Source of the DNA: Stentor roeselii
Taxonomy: Eukaryota > Ciliophora > Heterotrichea > Heterotrichida > Stentoridae
Assembly (NCBI GenBank): GCA_006503475.1
Contig: RSEH01000313.1
Span: 1-50,679 of the forward strand
Direction: 5' to 3'
DNA length: 50,679 bases
Translations under genes and position numbers: made by a program
Part shown: in pieces, positions 44,901 through 50,679 of the stretch
Position numbering within the stretch: position 1 is the first letter of the stretch
How the letters are laid out: every line of letters begins with the position of its first letter
The notes under the pieces: generated by a model
Seen by the model: only the letters and a program-made list of their open reading frames with translations
Database searches by the model: none
What the model was told of the DNA's origin: nothing

Positions 44901-47900
44901 AATGGAAAGAAAATCATAAAACTTGTTTTGTTGATGATGTTAAGAGAATATCTGAAGGTTTTAATTATAAGATGTTGGCACTTACTTATGATTCTGATCG
45001 TGTGCCGGGTTTTGAGTTTAGTGATTATTTTAGGATTAGTGATATCAAAACTGAAAAAGAAATGAAGAAGTTGATTGAAAAATTTAGGAAGTCGGAGAAG
45101 TTAATTTTGATTGTTGATGTTAATAATAGGGTGGAAGGAAAACATTTGTATCATCTTATTTCAGTTATTGATTCTGAATTGGTGGAAGGGTCTATTAAGA
45201 ATTATGTGATTTTAGTTAGAATGCAAAGAAATGATAAGCAAAGGAAATTTATTATTAGTGAGACTTCGTGGGATGTGAAGATGTATGAAAAGATAGAAAA
45301 TTCGCCTATTTATATTTTGGATTATCTAGATTACTCTGTTCAATCCTTAGTTCTCAATTCAAATTTTGTTAATTTATCCAGTGAAATCGGTTTTTTTATT
45401 GAAGAAACTGTACTTTCAATAATTTATCCAGCAGAAGTTGACTCCTCAAAACCTTCTGATCGCAAGTCACTTATAATTAAGTCATTTATTAGTGAAGAAA
45501 GCAAAAATCTTCAAGAAGACTTCATAAAAAAGGTCCAAGTTCTGATAAACAAAAGAGATAACTTAAAAAATGAATCTGATAAGATAAAAAATAAGATATT
45601 CCAATGTCCAGATGTCCAAAAACATGCAATAAACCTTGAAAACTCGCTAAAAATCTTAGCAAAAAATGAACTTTTAGAGACAATAAAACTTTTACTTATA
45701 TACTTTGAAGAAAAATACTTAATGACTCCTTACATAGAATCATTTTCAAAAAACGATTTAGAATTTAGAGAATTTTTCAATCACCTTATAGAAAAAATAA
45801 ATATCGAAGAAACTCCTAAAAATTCTATTGAAATTATTTATAATCTTACAATTCCATTATCCAGAGAAATTTACACAATTTGCATAGATACAATTAAAAA
45901 TTCTTCTCATGAATCTCGAAAAATATGCAAATTTAAAATTGAAGAAAAGCTTAACAAACGTATAGAAGAACCCTTCTTTAACATATTCAAGTCTCCAAAA
46001 AATACCAAACTACTTTTTTATGATTTTGTGAAGATCATCTTGCATGAAAATTCTTTATTTTATCAAGAATCGTCAGTAATAAATTCAATTTTAGAAACTA
46101 TTTACAGTGAAGATATTATTGAGAATATCATTTTGATTGATAAAAAAAAAAGTACAATAGTTTCTCTTTTTGGACTTTACCTTGAGCTGACAAGATATAA
46201 ATTCGAAACGATAATAAAAAAGGTATTCGAAGAAGATATGAATCTTAGAGGAAATGTATTTAATAAAGATAATATAAATAAAATTTGGAAAATAAAGGTT
46301 AAGCAGCTTCTTGAAACACTTACCTTGAATGTATTTCCTGATGATATTTTCAGTGCTCATAAAAATCTAAGAGTTGAAGATTACAAAAAACTTTTGCAGA
46401 TAATTTTTGATGTTTCATGCACGATAGAAAATAATGAAAATGTTGAAAATGATGAAGATAGTGGAAATAATGAAGATAGTGAAAATAATGAAGAATATGA
46501 ATTACCTTCTATAGAATGCTTATTATATTGGAAGAATGTTTCTGGTATTATAAATATGGAAAATTTCACATCAATTTCAAAAAATCCTGATTTTGATATG
46601 AAAAAAGTTTTACAGAGAATGTGTATTAGTCCTCGAACTCTTGATTGTATAAAAAATGAAGATTTTAGAGTAAATCAAGAAAAAATCATAAGCGATATAT
46701 CTTCAGATTTAATTAGAAATCAACTTTTCCTCCTAAATGCTGAATATTTGATCACTTCTGATTATACTCTTATTAATAAAGTTGCAGATATTCTCAATGG
46801 TAACCCTAAATCATTCGTTTTAGAAAATTGCACTAATCTAATCAAAAAGATAATAAAAGAATCAAATATCAGTTCAATACTTGAAATAAATGACTTCAAT
46901 CCTAAACTCATTTTTAGATCTGAAAATTGCAATGAAAACAAAATTATTGAAATTCTCGAAAATTGCTTAAATTTTTCATCAACTTTCACAACTTTAATCT
47001 TTGATAAGATTCTAAATTTCCTAAAAGATCCCCAAATAGATTCCCCAGAATATTATATGAGTGAAAACGTTCAAATTGACCAAAAGAAACTAGAGAAAAG
47101 GTTAAATTTTTATTTGGAGATAATATCCAAAGTCAATATCTTAGAATTCCCGAAATTGAATAAACTTGTTTCTTTAGCAAAGTTTCGAGATTTGTTGATT
47201 ATTTATTGCCAAAACTTCTGCGATTTATTACCAAAATCTAATCATGAAATAGATGAATTAATTAAGAAAAAAGTGTTATCAAATGGGTCTTATGGAAATA
47301 TTGCAAGAAATTTTATTTTAAAGTACTTGAAATTTAATAGCAATAAAATATATTTGAAAAAATTTATCAAAAATACCTTAAATGATGATAATTTGATTGA
47401 AGAACTTAGAATATATAAACAATTTAACAAAAAACTTGAAGAATGTCCTTACGAGACTGAAAGTGATTCTCAACTTGAAAGTAGGAATGTCTTCGAAATA
47501 TTCATAGGAATCAACAAACTTCTCAAAGATTTTCATCAATCTAAGTTAAGAAATTTCGAAATAAGCACTTCAATAGAAGAAATAATCAAATACCTTATTC
47601 AACAAAAAGACTTTTTCTCTGAAGAAACCCCAAAAATCAAATTTTATCTGAATATGACCTTAGTTTATCTTGTTGCATGTAAAAAATATAAAAAAAATAT
47701 AAATGATTTCCGTATTCAAGAATCTAAAGAACCTTTAATGATCCTTAAAAACATTCAAGAAATAATCAGATCTCGCAAATCTTTCTCAAATAATTCAAAC
47801 CTTGAATATTACTACTTTAAATTTGAAGAAAATTTCAAAGGATGTAACCTTTCACTTATTCAAAACACGATAATCCACGAATATCTGAATTGCATAGAAA

Positions 47901-49525
47901 AATGTGAAAAATTAAATGATATAGAAAGTTATTTATCTATTTGCACTGAAGAACTACTTAACAATATTCACTACTCAACAAGAAACTTCAAATATTTTAT
48001 TTTCCAAAAATACGGTCCAGGAATAGGAACATTAACAGAAATACTTGAAGAATTTGATAACCCTTCAGAAGAGTTTCAACTTTTAAGGTATAAAAAACAA
48101 CCTGAACTCATACAGATCAAAGAATCACCGAAAATAAAAGATAAAAATTCGCCTTATGTATGTGTAAAAGATATTATCAATCATGATAAACAACTGAAAC
48201 TTCTTCAGTTATTGTATCCTATGCTTTCCTTTGCCTATCATATGTTAGATATGATAGAAATCCACTCTTGGAATATCACAAGGGAAGAAGCAGGACAAAA
48301 AGTTCTAGATTTTAAATCCATTGATAATTCATTGTTTGAAACCTTTATAGAGGCTTGTGAAACTTTCAATAAGCATAGACCAGAAGACGCTCCTAAATTA
48401 GAAAAAATGTCAACAAGGTCAACATTAAACTATTTTTTACTTGATAGAAATCTGAATGACAAAGGAAAGTTCTTAACTGATACGATTAAATATTTAATAG
48501 GTATCTACAACGACTTTTCACGCCAAGTGATAATTATAAAATCTCAAATTATGCCTTTTTTCAACACCTCAGAACGTTTTTATAAGATTCAGCTAGAAAT
48601 CATTCCTAAAAATAAAGCAGAAGATTCTCTAGTCGAAAACTTAGGTGAATGTTCATTCAACAATCCTCACTACGGCTTGGGTAGCGAAGTTTTATTCGAT
48701 TTCAATAGAATTGAGTTAAACTTATCAAAATTTTTAAACTTCGACAAGTCATTAGACGTGAATAGTCTCAGATATGTCATGTACAGCGACGAGTTATCAA
48801 AAAATATCAACGACGTTATTCAAGCCCTTAGAAACATTTTCCATAAAAAAGAACGTCTTGACCCTGAAAAGAAAAAAGAGCTCAGAGAACATATCAAAAA
48901 AGAATCAAAAAATTACGAATTTTTAAATCTTCTTCAACGTATCATGATTCATATCGTTGAAAATAGAAGCGACGGTAAACAGACCATTAAAAAATGTGCT
49001 AAAGAAATGGGACATAAAGGCACTAAACTACTGAGAATTAAAACGAAACTTACTATGCAAAAAATTCGATTTATTGTTGAAATTTATGAATTGGTTGAAG
49101 AAGTTCAGTTTGAGAACTTGAAGAATGCTGGTAATGAAAACCTTGAAAAACAAAGAGATATCAGAAATTTGTTGAATGAAATAGAAAATGATGAAAAAAT
49201 TGAGAAGGAAGAAAATAAGAGATTTCCTAGTAAGGAAAATATTCGGATTGCTTGGATGAGGATGATTATTAGAAATGATAATTTGGAAAGTGGAGATAAA
49301 CTCATTTCTACTCTTATTTCGTATGAATCTCTCTGGGATATTGATGTTAATAATGTCAAGAGAACAGAATTTATCAATCTTATTGAGAATGGAATTACTT
49401 TTAAATTTGCTCTTGGAATTTATGAAAGGATTATTAATAAACAAGAAAAGTTGATTGAGGAAAATGAAAAAATACGAAATAATGCAATTAAAAAAGTTGC
49501 AAAGAAGCCAAATAAGTTTAGATAA
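35903..49525 (+). CDS. RNF213/mysterin-like giant AAA+ ATPase, no RING seen
   Basis: A 4,540-residue single open frame. The N-terminal 1,700 residues are mostly helical solenoid. A first nucleotide site reads KAGMGKTTS near 1,723. The next AAA+ module has Walker A GETGCGKT near 2,118, Walker B VFLDEFN near 2,176 and GACNPY near 2,212. The following module has GKPGSSKT near 2,482, FDEIGLAEDSPSNPLKVLH near 2,559 and GLSNWELDASKMNR near 2,591. These last motifs are diagnostic of RNF213/mysterin. FLNRFEKQ further on also fits. In animals RNF213 is a dynein-like AAA+ E3 ligase with RING and RZ zinc modules. In the roughly 1,900 residues after the AAA core I find no Cys/His cluster that could form either. 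A charged repeat insert sits at about 2,286-2,334 and an Asn/Glu/Asp-rich stretch near 3,515-3,535. The function is inferred as an ATP-driven ubiquitin- or lipid-droplet/pathogen-related machine. Confidence 0.88.
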   Translation: MQPGNQEIGHVQPHQAEIPKIEWKTEFSKNFNQGTIESHKLDRLTDRLKKGEFTGKLKNKLYFKIKLKIDSQADLFYAIAGFFSDESGEKGSAKIILCGFWNDDERKKYKTGIDGRKLLKVKKNSSYQFIETGRIVSPSVSIFRIDNQKENFKIGTTHLFQLTVYKIIKDNPNEILWFLENDLTNLNRPKDLLIKFVKILQKGAEGKGFTEVNQMFFDKLHPFNYFGNERQVEFKFEKSFIEFFQINKGIAWDIFYWIFDIFSGTFQSKGQNLTVERDFLVFNREFKEKLLFLALAVSEKLEFKKSLSREWKYLFLITQNEKDISKLKSSKVIHNFFTEDNFTDISKLVFMEDQLMYQNPSVLRNDWPTSKMICFRKKLGDIDEITITYELTCDSVLRKKQKINIVNEFYKGYVVPGFILQKAFIKNKEIELERFHDYKGLILIHFEGIENYLLDYLNYCLNKKKTKYIEHFFLLFKDLVPKNTSIIIEEIISKIKKNQITQRGSINIIALIKYIDINLLLETNLKLIMEKIMNHYQMILQFKSEYIIEGLAKLSYCLVVKEIESCSKYINKYLASLDSSSKKIFFNHISCFIIKEKKPCIMKIDSFIEKFDIENNEKSFHLIDTILTLTKDPKIIIEYSKKFEINLRKNISEVLTNHFRNILEKLNFIDIFQVLIQISQTDSALKYFEIEKLTSTMTKILKRAEENLGGESFINEYIDPLFFSQNTQQIITRNRKLNFFQSLLNKNSIKFLEFIRFCINFEFNHYQRKTFIKLFEIGLVKATSVLKNGDIINEVDEILNLLVSKPFFKNICLKTFKILLPTINFRNLLIFAERKKNIEEIKLTYKEFIENYIKTEISTNSITDLLKFVSGLNHDLGRFVENLLVNRGDLKSNEQLLEELTVTGSFNEFHHFILMNHQRYSDLNVLVKILDTIKQIDSKLKENSIKIRSLKLLQTKNLEENINKYFQIFTICSKDDFKLSGSLSEKLKIVQDKYEKLDELNNLYDEINQISEINSLDGFFDSLKYFKNYYFSIPDQSFETFIKHPFEVTYNKMKMIKKMLNSPEISSDIFTGINHDLSPKNFNNFLRKSQSMYEDLETSYNFLSSQNNDSNAHQVYKHSEFRSRKLDTLEIIFQKKIPEEIKNLIKNYKNFLLYIPSCLKIQQWVNALNPTNFSSESLKKFTEIQERIESINVLEFNRDFHQYFPLDTSKIKENFIFFEFLETLSKSAEMIEYLKRDIFNNKGIFDEIKMFLRSNFTPKLQLFNVFCIQEMKNNLVQKIIKNSSESSDFFEGLRQEFFSNVEECKRMIFYMKQTENNLKDFIDIQMQVSKNEVFKTRLINSIIQQARLEIFIENQVYVLKIHCENKPHDIKELNDLKSKAVFESSYKKTKDQEILQESYKVFIKSVENIIKVESDLNSLLTIGVNFLEGNKKEFNFQSGDFSELENFTNEVNEVLNKCEIYLIQGISKFHDLTYINGRFYKFIDNYLVNKSHESKIIHLLKFMRKFSRDDESLENEMKRLDFFEYELSDLGSEIIDIQNSHENHAEKLRKKLEVYSKFFGKFEREKGSEGFSNDDKSLIYNCLHRYIFDILITFYSKYSNGNLPKPHQFIHCCKETTWHDLELFLYRISTTESHEIFTFIELEKLSFSNQLNFIELFKTIFSKNSSHIKIFFLSRYEESYPENVLKMTLGIKFRYFEDKEILDHDIIFNKINKLRNTKVFCSDKAGMGKTTSIIKRGKDGKYQRKEILIADIFSVKYVKSFVDESLFNQPIHIHLNLNTVKNIDYLNQFLYNLTVFGYFEENKSFLHKNTIISIEVESTYEHSFEKSLNILKYLQTERFIFNPVNFKENDCKEVKDVGEMMKKIDFENSFDNRLQYIQFFIKENKFENYRQIHLFFQMVSSTLNSFKDTEYYDAQNYKTLINELTSSSEYIATIFRSSQVNLMRAIIKSILNIYSKDPSILINQESSKEPINTPAKSWNTEHRLLIFFDNNKKINIISSNPEKCDDYLKKLMACYKEFEVYKEKLNVSYFSFSGFKKMLSSSFNYREVLRVFDSDELNNFVNPNLDYHECLINMAGTSSLKLSEIPNNLKYYKLTLENFMKMIIIHLKLKAQTPIILMGETGCGKTAIINYFVKVIMQEPLKVFTINAGVDLEEIKSIVLKVREEARGQMGKRLWVFLDEFNTSECIHFISQLICENKFNNQELEKNIVWVGACNPYKKIKDLGQSCGLKKSLDGTKLVHMVQKIPHRVIEYVWDFGSITSEILKNYLEKMLDRIFIEVKKVNKKIIEEDKKNNLEEKKKNQEEKKNNQEEKKNNLEEKKNNLEEKKNNLEDNELNEEDKKLKVQTIQAILTAHEYFQSHLGNHSVSLRDVSRFIDLAIWFYYFTGNQFIEKIRLRESIILSIVHCYYLRISENDQRVNFLNQIENAMKIAKGKVMECLKIAQDYFFRELDVGNDIAKNEAFIENIYALIPCVCNQIPIFICGKPGSSKTLSTQFLFKKMKGENSNSELFKKMPEIKEFAFQGSKSCTSEGIKNVFELAIKQAEQYQHDKQNILPVIVFDEIGLAEDSPSNPLKVLHKYLEHEQKTIGFIGLSNWELDASKMNRTLILGRAEPKISDLKKTCLAIASNYSISDDHKALIVKSVEAYSELRNQFEKCYPQHVNFYGHRDFYNIIGKICSDFKQVQDWSNENEGNIIVNAFARNMGGLDDSLSRIKTVLDKMMNIYCLKLDPLELIKENLGFVGKKNEVNEAILKENIEKNLKPSYEPRYLMIIGKKEEIFYLINNKHVSCQNETIKIFGSCFEDDCYSQDSVIDSISDVIRYIEKDVTLIFIDNESIYPALYDLFNQNFTIKDKTRTCKITVGSDCNPNCEVNSRFRCVVVVEDIEENFNDEKAPFLNRFEKQKISVKNLLTSEQKNKVYVLQSWINSFFLTATVKTDFDRKSVFPLLSESLLELFVLMSSEEELEKNFKNLFIRSASNDLPFLLRNSRMDENEKEKILNQWKENHKTCFVDDVKRISEGFNYKMLALTYDSDRVPGFEFSDYFRISDIKTEKEMKKLIEKFRKSEKLILIVDVNNRVEGKHLYHLISVIDSELVEGSIKNYVILVRMQRNDKQRKFIISETSWDVKMYEKIENSPIYILDYLDYSVQSLVLNSNFVNLSSEIGFFIEETVLSIIYPAEVDSSKPSDRKSLIIKSFISEESKNLQEDFIKKVQVLINKRDNLKNESDKIKNKIFQCPDVQKHAINLENSLKILAKNELLETIKLLLIYFEEKYLMTPYIESFSKNDLEFREFFNHLIEKINIEETPKNSIEIIYNLTIPLSREIYTICIDTIKNSSHESRKICKFKIEEKLNKRIEEPFFNIFKSPKNTKLLFYDFVKIILHENSLFYQESSVINSILETIYSEDIIENIILIDKKKSTIVSLFGLYLELTRYKFETIIKKVFEEDMNLRGNVFNKDNINKIWKIKVKQLLETLTLNVFPDDIFSAHKNLRVEDYKKLLQIIFDVSCTIENNENVENDEDSGNNEDSENNEEYELPSIECLLYWKNVSGIINMENFTSISKNPDFDMKKVLQRMCISPRTLDCIKNEDFRVNQEKIISDISSDLIRNQLFLLNAEYLITSDYTLINKVADILNGNPKSFVLENCTNLIKKIIKESNISSILEINDFNPKLIFRSENCNENKIIEILENCLNFSSTFTTLIFDKILNFLKDPQIDSPEYYMSENVQIDQKKLEKRLNFYLEIISKVNILEFPKLNKLVSLAKFRDLLIIYCQNFCDLLPKSNHEIDELIKKKVLSNGSYGNIARNFILKYLKFNSNKIYLKKFIKNTLNDDNLIEELRIYKQFNKKLEECPYETESDSQLESRNVFEIFIGINKLLKDFHQSKLRNFEISTSIEEIIKYLIQQKDFFSEETPKIKFYLNMTLVYLVACKKYKKNINDFRIQESKEPLMILKNIQEIIRSRKSFSNNSNLEYYYFKFEENFKGCNLSLIQNTIIHEYLNCIEKCEKLNDIESYLSICTEELLNNIHYSTRNFKYFIFQKYGPGIGTLTEILEEFDNPSEEFQLLRYKKQPELIQIKESPKIKDKNSPYVCVKDIINHDKQLKLLQLLYPMLSFAYHMLDMIEIHSWNITREEAGQKVLDFKSIDNSLFETFIEACETFNKHRPEDAPKLEKMSTRSTLNYFLLDRNLNDKGKFLTDTIKYLIGIYNDFSRQVIIIKSQIMPFFNTSERFYKIQLEIIPKNKAEDSLVENLGECSFNNPHYGLGSEVLFDFNRIELNLSKFLNFDKSLDVNSLRYVMYSDELSKNINDVIQALRNIFHKKERLDPEKKKELREHIKKESKNYEFLNLLQRIMIHIVENRSDGKQTIKKCAKEMGHKGTKLLRIKTKLTMQKIRFIVEIYELVEEVQFENLKNAGNENLEKQRDIRNLLNEIENDEKIEKEENKRFPSKENIRIAWMRMIIRNDNLESGDKLISTLISYESLWDIDVNNVKRTEFINLIENGITFKFALGIYERIINKQEKLIEENEKIRNNAIKKVAKKPNKFR
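42765..42900 (+). repeat. In-frame 21-bp tandem repeat in the AAA+ giant
   Basis: About six units of 21 bases, each built around AATAATCTAGAAGAAAAGA, encoding EEKKNNL/EEKKNNQ heptads. The last units are almost identical, indicating recent slippage. The unit is a multiple of three, so the frame is kept. It falls between the GETGCGKT module and the GKPGSSKT module, probably a flexible charged helix. Confidence 0.85.
46425..46505 (+). repeat. In-frame GAAAATAATGAAGATAGT-type repeat
   Basis: A short imperfect repeat with units around AATGAAGATAGTG, encoding Asn/Glu/Asp/Ser-rich residues (ENDEDSGNNEDSENNEE). It forms an acidic linker in the C-terminal half of the AAA+ giant and probably marks a disordered loop. 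Confidence 0.7.
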
Positions 49526-50679
49526 TTATTAAGATAGGTTTTTATGATGGCTATTAGAGGTTTTGTTTAATGATTCTATGAGGTGATTGAAAATTTATAG
49601 GTAATTTAAGATTAGCTATTTATTAAGAGAGATAATAATTCCTAACTCAAAAACTTCAGTAGATCATTTGGAATATCTTTGATTTGGCAAGTTACTTCAA
49701 CTCACTAAATTCTTGTATGCATGCTCCTGTTTTCTGCATGGATATCGATTTTTTTGTCTGCTGGTAGAAAATATGATTTTTTCACTGGTGAAAAGCTTTC
49801 CAGGTAATAATATAATTCCTGACAAATCATCATTTAATTCTTTTCCTAATATCGCGAATCAAAACTTAATATCTTATCATTTTTTTGAATTTCCCTGAGC
49901 TAACTTTCTTAGAATCGTTTTAAATTCAAAGTCTTGTTTAAATTTCCCAAATTCCAGATTTGAAAATCTGAGTCATTGCTGATATCATAAAATATATAGT
50001 GAATCCACTATAAAGAATCCCTTACCTTGGAAACCCTCTATTGAGGAATTTTAAACAGAATTTAATCCGAGAGAAGTTTAATTCTGCTTATTTTACAATC
50101 AATTTAAGGATTCTCCTTAATAATAATTAACATATGTTGTGAAAAGGTCTGAAGATAGTTTATGGGGACTTTGAAATTATTAATACTTTTGAATTAGACA
50201 GGTTTTTAGCAAACTATAAAAAAATACTCAATTAAAGTACTAAATTAAATAAACTCTGAAGATAAAAATAAAAATTTACACACCAAAGGGCCCAAAAGAG
50301 GAATTTTATGATTTTTAGATCTATTGATCAAGAGGTTGAACGAAAAAGAATATTATTATCCAGTCTTGGCTTATTATAAAGTAAAGCTATTCTTTAATAG
50401 TTAATTGAAGTGATCAATTTTCAAAGCATCTAATTGATTTTTGTGTTTATGATAAATTCAGTTAAGCTTGATTTAAAAAATTAAATAAGATAACTTAGTT
50501 GGGTAAAGAAGAGGCTTTTCTTTACTGATAATGTTTCGAATGAAGATAATTATATTATTTCAAGAAAAAATGATTTTCTGGACCTTGATATCATAAAAAT
50601 ATTCTAGAAAGATGAAGAAAGTCGAGTGTTAATGAAGAAACAAAAGAAAAGATTATCAAATGTCAGAAAAAATATCTGC
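49526..50679. other. Terminal 1.15 kb, no intact gene
   Basis: AT-rich sequence with no complete gene. The first 600 bases show nothing I can support on either strand. From about 50158 to the window end one plus-strand frame contains four open stretches separated by stops, described under findings as a possible relic. No telomere repeat, tRNA or repeat array is seen. Confidence 0.5.
50158..50679 (+). pseudogene. Possible decayed ORF running off the window
   Basis: In one frame, protein-like stretches of about 25, 36, 37 and 25 residues occur in order, interrupted by TAA, TAG and one TGA. Examples are FEIINTFELDRFLANYKK, FRSIDQEVERKRILLSSLGL, FTDNVSNEDNYIISRKNDFL and DEESRVLMKKQKKRLSNVRK. The composition is like real protein and the frame is shared, but no family is recognised and stop density is only slightly below chance. 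It could equally be noise. Confidence 0.25.

Noticed and set aside
49713-49898. Plus-strand ORF of 61 codons after the AAA+ giant
   Set aside because: No family, no usual start context and length near chance expectation.
1-50679. CRISPR arrays, bacterial operons, insertion sequences, rRNA and tRNA genes
   Set aside because: No spaced repeats, transposase ORFs, rRNA-like blocks or tRNA TPsiC-type motifs with paired arms were found; the window is eukaryotic coding DNA.

Overview
The window looks like macronuclear DNA of a heterotrich ciliate, most likely Stentor or a close relative. It is AT-rich and gene-dense. Open frames of up to 4,540 codons hold under the standard code, and stops are mainly TAA and TAG. 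Genes are separated by tens of bases or fewer. Start codons usually sit in an (A)ATAAATG context. The GT-AG introns I could resolve are exactly 15 nt long, which is the heterotrich hallmark. The species call is inference.

Layout. 138-1040 (-) is a mitochondrial carrier. 1168-3743 (+) is a very tight run: a small membrane protein, a coiled-coil zinc protein whose frame is restored by a candidate 40-nt AT-AC (U12-like) intron, ribosomal protein eS27 and a possible micro-gene. 3889-4620 (+) is a basic hypothetical protein. 4795-7620 (-) is an EF-hand/IQ/B-box protein, divergent from 7710-10268 (+), an N-myristoylated PKG-like protein with a broken kinase domain. 10273-11970 (-) is a divergent poly(A)-binding protein and 12220-13287 (-) is unknown. 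13330-20991 (+) is an IP3-receptor-type calcium channel. 21041-25665 holds small genes, including a hidden three-exon RNase P subunit gene (Rpp21/Rpr2) and a hidden two-exon small gene. 26273-27094 (+) is a cAMP-receptor-like GPCR. 27605-34204 (-) is a giant fusion of about 35 WD40 repeats, ankyrin-like repeats, a TRP/PKD-like channel and a coiled coil. 34381-34845 (+) is an E2-like protein with serine in place of the catalytic cysteine. 34995-35640 holds a decayed WD40 relic. 35903-49525 (+) is an RNF213/mysterin-like AAA+ giant in which I see no RING finger. The last 1.15 kb has no intact gene and may contain another relic.

Functional reading. The GPCR, IP3-receptor-type channel, cyclic-nucleotide-binding kinase-like protein, EF-hand protein and WD40-channel are all calcium or cyclic-nucleotide signalling parts. 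Nothing in the sequence shows they are co-regulated. eS27, the RNase P subunit and the PABP are housekeeping genes. The neighbouring E2-like and RNF213-like proteins are both ubiquitin-system proteins lacking the usual catalytic residue or module.

Most unusual signals: the candidate AT-AC intron; abrupt kilobase-scale switches between G/T-rich and A/C-rich plus strand that cross codons and non-coding DNA alike; the five-propeller WD40-channel; and three proteins (kinase, E2, RNF213-like) that keep the fold but have lost catalytic parts.
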